From positions 1-18,952 of the forward strand of contig JANQFD010000024.1 of assembly GCA_028278005.1 (NCBI GenBank): 18,952 nucleotides of DNA, given 5' to 3'. Below, one piece after another: positions 6,977-15,283 of the stretch. The notes under the pieces are model-generated. The model saw only the letters and a program-made list of their open reading frames with translations. It ran no database searches and was not told the DNA's origin. The position numbers and the translations under genes were made by a program. This stretch comes from Chlorobium sp. GTDB taxonomy: Bacteria > Bacteroidota > Chlorobiia > Chlorobiales > Chlorobiaceae. Each line of letters begins with the position of its first letter. Position 1 is the stretch's first letter.

Positions 6977-7909
6977 TCACTGACGTGTAACACCCTTAAG
7001 CATAACCGCTTTCATATCCCCCTTTTTTTCATGGCGATATGAAAACTTTTTCCGCTCGCTCATATCAAAGGCTTTCTCCAGCATCTTTTCTGCAAGTGCC
7101 CAACGTTTTTTGCCTGCCTTGAGCATAACAAGTACCATATCCCTGTTTTCTTTTTTTGCCCTTGCGATAAGACACCTGCCTGCTTTGATGGTATATCCGG
7201 TCTTGATCCCGACAGCGTACTGATATTTCTCGAGCAGTTTGTTACTTGACTTAAGGAAGTACCGTTTCTTTGTATCCTGACCATAAAAAGATACCGAATC
7301 GAGTGCCGCGATACGGTTGAAAATTTCATTCCCGATCGCATATTCGGTAAGTCGCAAGAGGTCGCTGGCAGTTGAATAATGACCTGCATAAGACCCTCTG
7401 TCATAACCGGCAGGGTTCGTAAAATGCGAATTTGTCATTCCTATTTCTTTTGCACGGCGGTTCATTATTCCGGCAAACCCTTTTACACTCCCCCCCAGAT
7501 ATACTGCAATGGCAAACGCAGCATCATTACTTGAGCGAACCATTGCTGCCTTGACCAGGTCTACAAGACGAATCTTTTCACCCTTGTCAAAACCCGCTTT
7601 GGTCGGCTCCACTGCAGTCGCCTCTTCAGGAATTGCAACACTATTACCAAGCTTGCCGCTCTCAATCGCAATGATGGCCGTAAGTATTTTTGTCAGGCTG
7701 GCCGGCTGAACCCGTTTTACAGTGTTCTTGGACATAAGCACCTGCGAGGCACCGACATCCTTCAGGATATATGAAACAACCTCCTGCTCATAGTCCAGAC
7801 TGTCTTTCTCGACTGCAGACTTTGCATATGACAGCTCCTGAACCCCGAAGACCATGCTGAGCAAAAGCATAACAAGGCAGACAAGACGTGCTGCTCCGGT
7901 TCTTTTCAT
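6977..7909 (-). CDS. D-alanyl-D-alanine carboxypeptidase (PBP5/DacA-like serine peptidase S11)
   Basis: Trims the terminal D-alanine from peptidoglycan stem peptides in the periplasm, controlling cross-linking. The 310 residues begin with a signal peptide (about 1-29: KR, then a hydrophobic stretch VCLVMLLLSMVFGV, ending near SYA). All three penicillin-binding signatures are visible: S71-L-T-K74, S126-S-N128 and K235-T-G237. The protein stops about 70 residues after KTG, too short for the full C-terminal beta domain and amphipathic anchor of E. coli PBP5, so it resembles the shorter DacF/DacB-like forms. The ATG at 7909 has a good GAGGGTGA (7913-7920). Seven Gs in a row (plus-strand Cs at 7490-7496) fall inside the reading frame and are a potential slippage site. 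It follows the AI-2E gene by 185 bases and probably has its own promoter. Confidence 0.92.
   Translation of the reverse strand: MKRTGAARLVCLVMLLLSMVFGVQELSYAKSAVEKDSLDYEQEVVSYILKDVGASQVLMSKNTVKRVQPASLTKILTAIIAIESGKLGNSVAIPEEATAVEPTKAGFDKGEKIRLVDLVKAAMVRSSNDAAFAIAVYLGGSVKGFAGIMNRRAKEIGMTNSHFTNPAGYDRGSYAGHYSTASDLLRLTEYAIGNEIFNRIAALDSVSFYGQDTKKRYFLKSSNKLLEKYQYAVGIKTGYTIKAGRCLIARAKKENRDMVLVMLKAGKKRWALAEKMLEKAFDMSERKKFSYRHEKKGDMKAVMLKGVTRQ
7490..7496 (-). repeat. G7 homopolymer inside the carboxypeptidase gene
   Basis: Seven consecutive Gs on the coding strand, encoding part of Leu-Gly-Gly in YLGGSVKGF, between the SxN and KTG motifs. A one-base slip would destroy the KTG-containing half. Confidence 0.8.
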
Positions 7910-8094
7910 CGTTCACCCTCTGTCATGAGTTATACAGATCTTACATTTTTTTCCGGCATCGTATACCACAGCTTGATCATAGCCTGATCCGAGCCCCTTA
8001 TGAAATACACGGTTCATCCCTTATCGCTTCTATACTGTGGACAATCTATTCGGGAGCATGTACATGAATGTGAGGAATGCCCCGAGAAGTACTG

Positions 8095-9216
8095 TCAATA
8101 TGTCTCCCCCCCCGATTCGTCACCCCGATCCTGATCCCTGCATTGATCAGGATTTTTGAGTGCGTTGAGATAATCCTTGAACGTCTCCCCGTATATATCC
8201 AGGACAGTGATAAAAAGTGCAGCAATAACAGGACCTACGATAAAACCTGCAATACCGAAAAGACTTATTCCGCCGAAGGTGCCGAAGAAAATAAGGAGTT
8301 CGTGCATTTTGGTATCCCTGCCCACAAGCGTAGGTCTGAGAACATTATCGATGCTGCTGACAAGCAAACCGCAAAACAGTAGAAGTCCGGTCCCTGCGAT
8401 GTAATCACCGGTTGCGTAGAGGTATATGACCGCGGGACCCCACACAAGCCCGGACCCGATAACCGGTATGATCGACAGCACCGTCATGACCGCTCCCCAG
8501 AAAACCGCGCTCTCTATACCTGCCACTCCTAAAGCGATCCCGGCCAGAGTACCCTGTATGATGCCGATGACAAATGTACCCCTTATGGTTGCACCTGTTA
8601 CCGAGGTAAACTTTTCAAGCATGCGCGACTGGTCTCGTTCGCTGAGCGGAAGATAGTAAAGGATTTTCTCGAGAAACGCCCTGCCGTCCCTGAGGAAAAA
8701 AAACATGGTATAAAAAAACACAAACATCATAAACAGCGTATGCACGGTCGAAAGAGTGAAAGACGAAATGTTCTCGAAAAGGAAAGAGCTCATCTTGCCA
8801 ACCAGTTCACCAAGGCGCTGAAGAATTTCATCACTGTATTCGATGATTGTTTCCGAATAGGGAAGCGTATCAATGATATCGGGGAAAGCCGTCGGCTCCG
8901 AAAGACGTTCTTCGATCCATGGGCCGACCGACCGGCTCACCCTGATTGCCTGTCCGGCAACGATACCGAGGAGGGTGAGTAACGGAAAAATCAGGATAAC
9001 CGCTATTGTAAGCAGTGTCATAGCTGCGCTCAGGCTTTTTCTTCCCCTGAACAAGGTTTCAAACCATCTGTACAACGGCATTGCCAGTCCCGAAAATATA
9101 GCGGCAAGAAGAATGACCATGAGAAAATCATATACCATGGACAAAAAGATTGCCGAAATCACCAGAACAAAAACCAGGAGTATGATATTGTTGAGAATCG
9201 TTTTTTGCATATTCAT
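8095..9216 (-). CDS. AI-2E family transporter-like membrane protein
   Basis: Polytopic inner-membrane protein of 373 residues (AI-2E/PerM/YdiK family; members have been linked to autoinducer-2 export, Na+/H+ exchange or other export, so the substrate here is unknown). Two N-terminal helices (about 8-45) are followed by a third at about 62-88, a long soluble segment (about 90-145), then a cluster of helices from about 150 to 345 containing the family-typical PVIGSGLVWGPAVIYLY and GGISLFGIAGFIVGPVIAAL. The last 25 residues are hydrophilic (rich in D, R, Q, E). Its start overlaps the rsmE stop by one base (TAATG), so the two are translationally coupled. A second ATG two codons later is possible. 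Eight Gs (8106-8113) lie just before the stop; slippage there would change the C-terminus (see findings). Confidence 0.85.
   Translation of the reverse strand: MNMQKTILNNIILLVFVLVISAIFLSMVYDFLMVILLAAIFSGLAMPLYRWFETLFRGRKSLSAAMTLLTIAVILIFPLLTLLGIVAGQAIRVSRSVGPWIEERLSEPTAFPDIIDTLPYSETIIEYSDEILQRLGELVGKMSSFLFENISSFTLSTVHTLFMMFVFFYTMFFFLRDGRAFLEKILYYLPLSERDQSRMLEKFTSVTGATIRGTFVIGIIQGTLAGIALGVAGIESAVFWGAVMTVLSIIPVIGSGLVWGPAVIYLYATGDYIAGTGLLLFCGLLVSSIDNVLRPTLVGRDTKMHELLIFFGTFGGISLFGIAGFIVGPVIAALFITVLDIYGETFKDYLNALKNPDQCRDQDRGDESGGETY
8106..8113 (-). repeat. G8 homopolymer at the 3' end of the AI-2E family gene
   Basis: Eight Gs on the coding strand spanning SGGE, about five codons before the stop. 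It is the longest G/C run I noticed in the window and lies where an added base would replace a short charged end by a hydrophobic one. Confidence 0.85.
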
Positions 9217-9962
9217 TACATCCAGTTATCAGGCTGTTCATGCATCACAACCTGCGAACGAACCATGGCAATGGCAAAAATACCAGCTGTTTCAGCACGG
9301 AGAATCGAGCGGCCGAATGATATTTCAGAAACACCGGACTCACGGGCACGGCTCACTTCTGTTTCCGTGAACCCTCCCTCGCCACCAACAATAAACAACA
9401 CATTTTTTCCGGAAAATGATGCATTCGGGCTACTTGCCGATGCTTCATAGGGAATCATTTTTATATCATACCCCTCAAGGCGAAGCACGGAATCAAATCC
9501 GAGGGGCTCTGTGATCTGAGGCAGATGGTACCGTTTAGTCTGACACAATGCGGAAACAAGCACCTTCTTCCAGCGTTCCTGCTTCCTGATTACCTTTTCC
9601 CTGCCCGGCAATGAAACGGTGCGTTCCGTTATCATGGGAATGATGCGTGCAACGCCAAGTTCGGTTGCTTTTTCAAGGAAAAAATCAAATCTCTGGGATG
9701 ATTTCAAAAGCGACATGGCAATCGTCACCTTTGTCGATAAAGGTGACACATGCTCTTTTTCCACGATTTCAGCCGTAAGCCCCTTTTTGCCGATCAAGGA
9801 CAGTGCCGCCGTTACCGACAGCCCTTCACCGTCAGTAACGCGAATGACCTCTCCCTCTTTTTTTCTCAGAACCCTGGTAATATGAAAAAATTCCTCCCCT
9901 CCGACCGCGAGTGTTCCTCCGTCAAGATCTATCAGGTGGGAAGGCGTATAAAAAAGATCCAT
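9216..9962 (-). CDS. rsmE: 16S rRNA (uracil1498-N3)-methyltransferase, RsmE
   Basis: SPOUT-class methyltransferase that uses SAM to methylate U1498 of 16S rRNA in the 30S subunit. From the ATG at 9962 it has 248 residues, the usual family size. An N-terminal PUA-like domain (about 1-75, with EFFHITRVLRKKEGE) binds RNA. The C-terminal SPOUT knot carries GGEGGF at 193-198 (family GPEGG, here with Gly for Pro) and SILRAETA at about 219-226. FLEKATELGV and the ITERTVS segment are also typical. I reject a 25-codon upstream extension because MDLFYTPSHL is the natural beginning. It lies downstream of comF (87-base gap) and is coupled to the AI-2E gene by a one-base overlap. Confidence 0.93.
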   Translation of the reverse strand: MDLFYTPSHLIDLDGGTLAVGGEEFFHITRVLRKKEGEVIRVTDGEGLSVTAALSLIGKKGLTAEIVEKEHVSPLSTKVTIAMSLLKSSQRFDFFLEKATELGVARIIPMITERTVSLPGREKVIRKQERWKKVLVSALCQTKRYHLPQITEPLGFDSVLRLEGYDIKMIPYEASASSPNASFSGKNVLFIVGGEGGFTETEVSRARESGVSEISFGRSILRAETAGIFAIAMVRSQVVMHEQPDNWM

Positions 9963-10049
9963 ATATTTCTCGGCGTTTCTATTTTTACTACTCTCTTGCC
10001 TGCCGGAGGATACAATAAAACTTTCCGAACGGATCACGCACCGCTGAAG

Positions 10050-10736
10050 TCATGCAGCAAGAGCTGCAACGGCAACAGAAACACTCTTTGCCCCCGCCTC
10101 CTCGAGCGCCTGGATTACAGCTGACACAGTCGAACCGGTAGTAAGAATATCGTCAACAAGCAGAATATGACCCGATACAATATCAGGATAAGACATAAAC
10201 GCACCGCTGACATTGCTCTGCCTTTCCTTCTGGGACAAACCTGCCTGGGACCTGGTGTATTTCCGGCGAATGACAAGATCGGTACGCACGTCTTTTTCGA
10301 GAGCTGCCGCCAGAGAACGGGCAATAACCTCGGACTGATTGTAGGTACGCTCCACAAATTTCAACCGATGAAGAGGCACCGGAACGATACAGCTGAAGTT
10401 TTCCTCTATGCCACTCCCTGCAATCATTTCCGAAAGACAAGAACCGAAAAACGCTCCGAGTCTGCGCACCCCCTGATACTTCATTGCATGAACAACCCGT
10501 TGCAAACTGTCTTTCTTGTGAAACCGGTAAACCGACCATGCATATCGCGGAGCACAGGTTTCCGGGTGATTGCGCCTTAAAATCTCCTTTACCGCACAAT
10601 CTGCTGCTTCGGCATTCGGGAAAGCATCGAAAGAAACGGTGCAATGAGCACAGATATCTTTCTCTCCGGGGGAAAGAAGCGTATGACATCCCGCACAAAC
10701 CCGGGGATACATGAGATGCAATAGTTCGTCAAGCAT
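10050..10736 (-). CDS. ComF family phosphoribosyltransferase-like protein
   Basis: ComF-type protein of 228 residues. N-terminal zinc-finger cysteines C14, C17, C29 and C32 (CAGC and CAHC pairs) precede a type I PRTase fold whose PRPP loop VDDILTTGST is at 194-203. FSCIVPVPLHRLKFVERTYNQSEVIA in the middle is typical of ComFC. In naturally transformable bacteria ComF aids uptake of single-stranded DNA; many non-competent bacteria keep it with unclear function, so competence cannot be concluded here, and no other com gene is visible in the window. The ATG at 10736 is preceded by AGGCG about 5 bases upstream. It follows the ROK gene by 9 bases, so the two are almost certainly cotranscribed. Confidence 0.88.
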   Translation of the reverse strand: MLDELLHLMYPRVCAGCHTLLSPGEKDICAHCTVSFDAFPNAEAADCAVKEILRRNHPETCAPRYAWSVYRFHKKDSLQRVVHAMKYQGVRRLGAFFGSCLSEMIAGSGIEENFSCIVPVPLHRLKFVERTYNQSEVIARSLAAALEKDVRTDLVIRRKYTRSQAGLSQKERQSNVSGAFMSYPDIVSGHILLVDDILTTGSTVSAVIQALEEAGAKSVSVAVAALAA

Positions 10737-10745
10737 TTTCGCCTG

Positions 10746-11738
10746 TTATTCAATCGAGGAAAAACAAAGGGCCGCCGCCCCGTATACTCCCGCCCGGTTA
10801 CCGAGCTTGGCCTGAACCAGCTCCAGACCTTCATGCATCGAAGGGAGAGTAGAGCGTTTCAACTGCCTGAAAGCAGGTGTAATAATAAGTTCTCCGGCAC
10901 CTGAAATTCCACCACCGATGACAAATTTCCTGATATCCATCAAAGCAACAACTCCGGCAAGACCCACCCCCAATATTGCACCAACTTTGTTCCAGACTTC
11001 GATGGCAGAAGGATCGCCTTGGTTAGCGGCATTCTCAAGAGTTCTCGGCGACAGTTCACACAAGTCCTTGCCATGAAATTTCTCGGACCGGAAATCCGGC
11101 GGGCCGGCCCTGTAGGTCTCGATTCCCATAGCAACAATGCCCTTTTTTCCGATCAGACTTTCAACCGTACCTCTTACGCCTGCATGAACGCTTTTTCCGC
11201 CGTAATCGACCGTCATGTAACCGATCTCACCGGCCGTACCGCTCGAACCCCTGTACAGCTTTCGGTTGAGAATAATCCCGCCGCCAACACCTGTCCCCAG
11301 GGTGATCATCATAAAATCGTCAAATTTCTCCCCCGCTCCGAAAACAGCTTCTCCGCAGGCGGCAATGTTCGCGTCGTTTTCGAGGATGAGCCGACAATCA
11401 AGAGAATGCTCATCGGCAAGCACATTCTGCAGCCTGCCTTTCAGCGGATACTGCTCCCAATCCGGCAAATTGGGTGGGTAGCTGAGTAAACCTTTCCTGC
11501 TGTCGACCGCCCCCGGAGCACCAAGCCCGATCCCTGAGAACAGCTGTTCACCCAGCCGCTCCCTGAAACGGTCATACATGGAAAAACCCAGCGATGCTAT
11601 CTGCCTGACAATACCCTCCGGGCCGGAATCAATCCGAGTCGGATGCCGTTCATGCTCAAGCACACTGCCGTCATTGTCTATCACGGCAAGCTTTACAGCC
11701 GTGCCACCAAGATCTACCCCGAGCGCCCAATGTGCCAT
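10746..11738 (-). CDS. ROK-family sugar kinase (glucokinase-like), zinc motif absent
   Basis: ATP-dependent kinase of the ROK family, most likely acting on glucose or a related hexose or N-acetylhexosamine. The 330 residues show the phosphate-1 motif DLGGT at 9-13, IGLGAPGAVD (about 70-79), the catalytic aspartate D122 in ENDAN, and the adenosine-side GTGVGGG at 148-154. The ROK zinc site normally reads E-x-G-H followed by CxCGxxGCxE. Here the stretch is EIGYMTVDYGGKSVHAGVRG (171-190): the His is Tyr174 and all three Cys are gone. The ATG at 11738 is taken over a TTG three codons upstream; GAAG lies a few bases before it. It sits between lpxA (13-base gap) and comF (9 bases). The substrate cannot be assigned from sequence by eye. 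Confidence 0.85.
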   Translation of the reverse strand: MAHWALGVDLGGTAVKLAVIDNDGSVLEHERHPTRIDSGPEGIVRQIASLGFSMYDRFRERLGEQLFSGIGLGAPGAVDSRKGLLSYPPNLPDWEQYPLKGRLQNVLADEHSLDCRLILENDANIAACGEAVFGAGEKFDDFMMITLGTGVGGGIILNRKLYRGSSGTAGEIGYMTVDYGGKSVHAGVRGTVESLIGKKGIVAMGIETYRAGPPDFRSEKFHGKDLCELSPRTLENAANQGDPSAIEVWNKVGAILGVGLAGVVALMDIRKFVIGGGISGAGELIITPAFRQLKRSTLPSMHEGLELVQAKLGNRAGVYGAAALCFSSIE

Positions 11739-11751
11739 GTTCTTCAACTAT

Positions 11752-12549
11752 TCAGGATTTGAACGGCCTGATATATTTCCTTTTAGAGGCGTTATTCTCA
11801 AAGAAATTCAGTATTTCATCCACTTCGGTTGTTCGCTTGCACTCACGAGCAACTTTTTCAAGCGCGTTTCCCAACAACAAGCCCGACTGGAAAATAATCC
11901 TGTAGGCATGACGAATCCGGTCGATCTGTTCCGATGTGAATCCTCTGCGCTTGAGTCCGACCAGATTCAGCCCTTCAAAACGAAACGTCTCATGACCGCC
12001 TGCCATCACAAAAGGAGGAACATCGAGCGAGGCTCTCGAAATGCCGCCTACCATGGCATATTTTCCTATGCGCACAAACTGGTGCACTCCGGCAAGCCCG
12101 CCAACGACAGCATAATCCTCAACCTCACAGTGTCCGCCAAACTGAACGGAATTAGCAATAATGACATGATTTCCAATGATGCAATCGTGCCCTGCATGAA
12201 CATAGGCCATTATAAGATTGTCAGAACCGACTACGGTCTCGCCATTTGCACTGGTCCCCCTGTTCAGGGTAACATATTCCCTGATAACCGTACGGTCACC
12301 GACACGGAGATAGGTTCTTTCGCCCTTGAACTTCAGGTCCTGGGGTATGGTTGATAGTACCGCGCCGGCAAACACCTTGCACTCATTGCCTAAACGCGCC
12401 CCGTCCGCAATCTGTACGTGCGGTCCTATCTCGGTTTTATCCCCGATAACAACATCATCCCCTATAACCGCATAAGGGCCGATCACAACTCCCTGTCCGA
12501 CTTCAGCCTCAGACCCGACTACTGCAGTCGGATGTATACAAGTTTCCAT
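11752..12549 (-). CDS. lpxA: UDP-N-acetylglucosamine O-acyltransferase, LpxA
   Basis: First enzyme of lipid A synthesis: moves an R-3-hydroxyacyl chain from acyl-ACP to the 3-OH of UDP-GlcNAc in the cytoplasm. The 265 residues form a hexapeptide-repeat left-handed beta helix (about 1-185) and a helical C-terminal domain (VGLKRRGFTSEQIDRIRHAYRIIF onward). The catalytic His is H121 (E. coli H125) in AGHDC, with H118, H140 and H156 matching E. coli H122, H144 and H160. The chain-length ruler residue matching E. coli G173 is G169, so a longer (about C14) acyl chain is predicted. The ATG at 12549 is used rather than the adjoining TTG. It is not next to lpxC, fabZ or lpxD here but between the DUF2723 gene and the ROK gene, with gaps of 11 and 13 bases. 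Confidence 0.95.
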   Translation of the reverse strand: METCIHPTAVVGSEAEVGQGVVIGPYAVIGDDVVIGDKTEIGPHVQIADGARLGNECKVFAGAVLSTIPQDLKFKGERTYLRVGDRTVIREYVTLNRGTSANGETVVGSDNLIMAYVHAGHDCIIGNHVIIANSVQFGGHCEVEDYAVVGGLAGVHQFVRIGKYAMVGGISRASLDVPPFVMAGGHETFRFEGLNLVGLKRRGFTSEQIDRIRHAYRIIFQSGLLLGNALEKVARECKRTTEVDEILNFFENNASKRKYIRPFKS

Positions 12550-12560
12550 CAATAGCTGGT

Positions 12561-15188
12561 TTATTGATTCGGTAATTCAATTTTGCTCTCATCAATCTCT
12601 CTGAAAAGGCTGTCCATTATTTTTTCCGATTCACCGGTTCGGCCCACCTCACGCAATGCAAGTGCAAGAGCGTAGAAAACCTGCGGAGATTCGCGCAAAG
12701 TAGTCATACCTGAAAGCTTTTCAAGGTACACAATATAGGGGCCTGCTTTTTCCTTTTCACCGAGTGTGACATAGAGCGAAACAACTGACGCCGCAACCCC
12801 CGGATCAAGTCCAAAGCGGTTCAGTGGCAGTACTTCCTGTGATTTGTCAAGCGCCTCAAGCGCAAGCTTTCTCCTGCTCTCCTTCCGCATTGCTCCTTTG
12901 CTGTCACTGACAATGAGCTCTCCTTCAGCATTTTCCGCAAGCTCAACAGCGAGCGTTGCAAACAATGGTTTGTAATTGCCGCTGAGCCTGCGCGAGGTGT
13001 CTTCGATGAATATTCCGGGATTATTCAGATTACGGTAGCGGAAAACACTGCACAGGTTGGTCCAGAGCTTTGATGCCCCGACAAAACTCCCCTCTTCAGT
13101 ATGCTCCATCGGCACAACCTTGTATGCAAGACCGTCAAGCCGGAGGTATTTCTCAAGTCCGAGCAGATTATCCCGACCAACGGTCAGGGCGAAATATATC
13201 GGACGTGAAGCATAATTGTTCATCAGGATCTCGTAAACAGCTATATCCTGCGGACGCAGAAAGCCCTGATCACGAAAGGTAACGGTCGGATTTATTTGCC
13301 AACGAAGCGTATCGGTTATAGCTGCTGGAGGTTCAAGCCCCGACATTCTGTACTCATCAATCAATGTCTGTTTCTGCGAGCCGGCGGGAAGATCGACCTC
13401 AACAGGCTGCAGTGCAACATAACTGATTTCCCTTAGCTCATTGTCACTCAGGCTGAACGATATTTTTTTTGCTCCATGCGGGGAAGTATTTTTCATCTGT
13501 TCGAGATACCACCCGGTATTCGCAAGACTGAGATTCACCACTCGCACATCAGTACGGATATTCTCTACTTCCTGCAGGTACCAGAGCGGAAATGTATCAT
13601 TGTCGCCGTTTGTGAACAATATCGCGTCCTGATCACAGCTTTGCAGCATATTCCATGCCCAGTCCCACGGCACATAATTCCCGGAACGGTCATGCGTATG
13701 GAAATTAGCATACAACATTCTGCCGTTAACCAGGAAAAGCAAGGCACACAGTGATGCAATGGATACCAGCCAACTCAGTTTTACACCGTCAATCCGCGTC
13801 CTTATATCCCTGATAAGTCTTTCCGCACCGATACCGATCCATATGGCAAAGGCAAAAAAGCTGCCGGTATAGCTGTAATCACGCTCCCTGGGTTGCGGTT
13901 CCGTCTGGTTAAGGTAAACAATCAGTGCCGCTCCGGTAAGAATAAAGAGCGCTGTGATCACCGAACCCATTTTCCAGTCCTCCCGGAAAAGCGATACTGC
14001 CCCGAAAATTCCGATAAGAAAAGGAAGCCCCCAAAGTTGTGACCAGTCTACCCCTGCACCCTCAGAGTCATTTTCCCTGCCGATAAACTGCCAGCCAAGA
14101 TAGCGGAGATACATATGGTTCAGCTGGTAACGAAAAAAATAGTCGGTATCGCTGCCATACTGCTGATAAAAATACTGGTGTACGGGTTCGGATGACCAGC
14201 GTCGGGGCCACAGGGGAAAGTCTCCGTATTGCTCACGGTTCAGATAGGAAAAAAAGGCCTCCCCGGTTGAAGGATTGTTTTCATTGATGGATGGAGAAGC
14301 ATTTGCCCGCACATAAATGAGTGCATAGGAGGTATATCCGATAACAAGCAGAAACAATGACACGCTTATCGTATGCATAAGCCTGTAACGCCTGACATGC
14401 GCATAATACACAGCATAGACGATTCCTCCCAGGAGCAGTATCATACCTCCCCATGAAGCAAGCTGCATCAGTACCGGCAGTCCCTTGATGATTCCGATAT
14501 ACACCAGAAGAAAGGTTGCAGAACCGGCAAACATCATCAGAACAAAAGAGCGGACAGTAACCTCGTATTTTTTGTAGTAGTATACCATTGCAACGACAAA
14601 TATCGCCAGAATGCTCAGGAGGTGCACTCCTATTGATAAACCGATAACATACATCGCCGCCAATAACCATCGTTCATTACCCTTTTCCTGCTCCTCACCA
14701 TACCAGCGAATGACAAACCATACAACCAGAGCAGTAAAAAACAGCGATGGCGCGTACACTTCCGTCTCAACCGCATTAAACCAGAAACTGTCTGAAAACG
14801 CAAGCGCGAGAGCTCCGATGACGGCACTTCCGTACCCGGAAACCTTTTCCGAAACGTCCCAGGAATCCGGCCCGGTTTTTCTGTACAAGGCAATCAGGCG
14901 GAAGATGATCAGGTAAGCAAGCATAACCGTTGCCGATGCCGACAACGTACTCAGGAGATTAACCCTTGCGCCGATATCTCCAAAAAAAGGAATCATTGAA
15001 AAAATCCTGCCGACAATCAGAAACAGAGGCGCCCCGGGAGGATGAGGCACACCCAACGTGTAAGCTGTTGCGATAAACTCTCCGCAGTCCCAGAAAGAAA
15101 GTGTCGGAGCCATGGTCATCAGATAGACCGCTTCAGTTAACAGAAACAGCGCAACGGCAATACCGGTATGTATCCTCTTATGATCCAT
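12561..15188 (-). CDS. DUF2723 membrane protein (TMEM260-like, putative lipid-linked-sugar transferase)
   Basis: Large polytopic membrane protein of 875 residues with the DUF2723 (PF11028) N-terminus. The first helix (about 10-28) is followed by SFWDCGEF with acidic residues D34 and E37 at the place used by GT-C fold glycosyltransferases, then HPPGAPLF. About a dozen hydrophobic segments run to about residue 490. After that comes a soluble part (about 500-875) with TNGDNDTFPLWYLQE and a C-terminal helical-repeat-like region that resembles TPRs. Eukaryotic TMEM260 of this family is an O-mannosyltransferase; bacterial members are uncharacterised as far as I know, so glycosylation of an envelope protein or lipid is inference. 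The ATG at 15188 is preferred over a TTG 12 codons upstream. It is the first gene of the lpxA-ROK-comF-rsmE run, with a promoter about 70 bases upstream. Confidence 0.85.
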   Translation of the reverse strand: MDHKRIHTGIAVALFLLTEAVYLMTMAPTLSFWDCGEFIATAYTLGVPHPPGAPLFLIVGRIFSMIPFFGDIGARVNLLSTLSASATVMLAYLIIFRLIALYRKTGPDSWDVSEKVSGYGSAVIGALALAFSDSFWFNAVETEVYAPSLFFTALVVWFVIRWYGEEQEKGNERWLLAAMYVIGLSIGVHLLSILAIFVVAMVYYYKKYEVTVRSFVLMMFAGSATFLLVYIGIIKGLPVLMQLASWGGMILLLGGIVYAVYYAHVRRYRLMHTISVSLFLLVIGYTSYALIYVRANASPSINENNPSTGEAFFSYLNREQYGDFPLWPRRWSSEPVHQYFYQQYGSDTDYFFRYQLNHMYLRYLGWQFIGRENDSEGAGVDWSQLWGLPFLIGIFGAVSLFREDWKMGSVITALFILTGAALIVYLNQTEPQPRERDYSYTGSFFAFAIWIGIGAERLIRDIRTRIDGVKLSWLVSIASLCALLFLVNGRMLYANFHTHDRSGNYVPWDWAWNMLQSCDQDAILFTNGDNDTFPLWYLQEVENIRTDVRVVNLSLANTGWYLEQMKNTSPHGAKKISFSLSDNELREISYVALQPVEVDLPAGSQKQTLIDEYRMSGLEPPAAITDTLRWQINPTVTFRDQGFLRPQDIAVYEILMNNYASRPIYFALTVGRDNLLGLEKYLRLDGLAYKVVPMEHTEEGSFVGASKLWTNLCSVFRYRNLNNPGIFIEDTSRRLSGNYKPLFATLAVELAENAEGELIVSDSKGAMRKESRRKLALEALDKSQEVLPLNRFGLDPGVAASVVSLYVTLGEKEKAGPYIVYLEKLSGMTTLRESPQVFYALALALREVGRTGESEKIMDSLFREIDESKIELPNQ

Positions 15189-15255
15189 ATGTATAAGTGA
15201 CAAGTAACCCGCAGCAAGGGACAACCTGATAAACCCTGATCTTTATCTATTGTAC

Positions 15256-15283
15256 ATTATATAATCGGAACAGTCATTGAAAA
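15256..15283 (-). promoter_or_regulatory. Sigma70-like promoter for the DUF2723-lpxA operon
   Basis: On the minus strand: TTTTCA (15283-15278, 4/6 to the -35 consensus), a 16-base spacer, then a perfect TATAAT (15261-15256). It predicts a start near 15249 and a leader of about 60 bases to the ATG at 15188. Confidence 0.55.

Noticed and set aside
9963..10037. 25-codon N-terminal extension of RsmE
   Set aside because: Family N-termini begin at the MDLFYTPSHL-like position; the extension is polar and without homology.
10183..10698. 171-codon minus-strand open frame inside comF
   Set aside because: Out-of-frame shadow; the ComF frame has the zinc cysteines and the PRPP loop.
11578..12354. 258-codon plus-strand open frame crossing the ROK-lpxA junction
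   Set aside because: Antisense to the start of the ROK gene and most of lpxA, both with intact motifs; its translation shows no domain.
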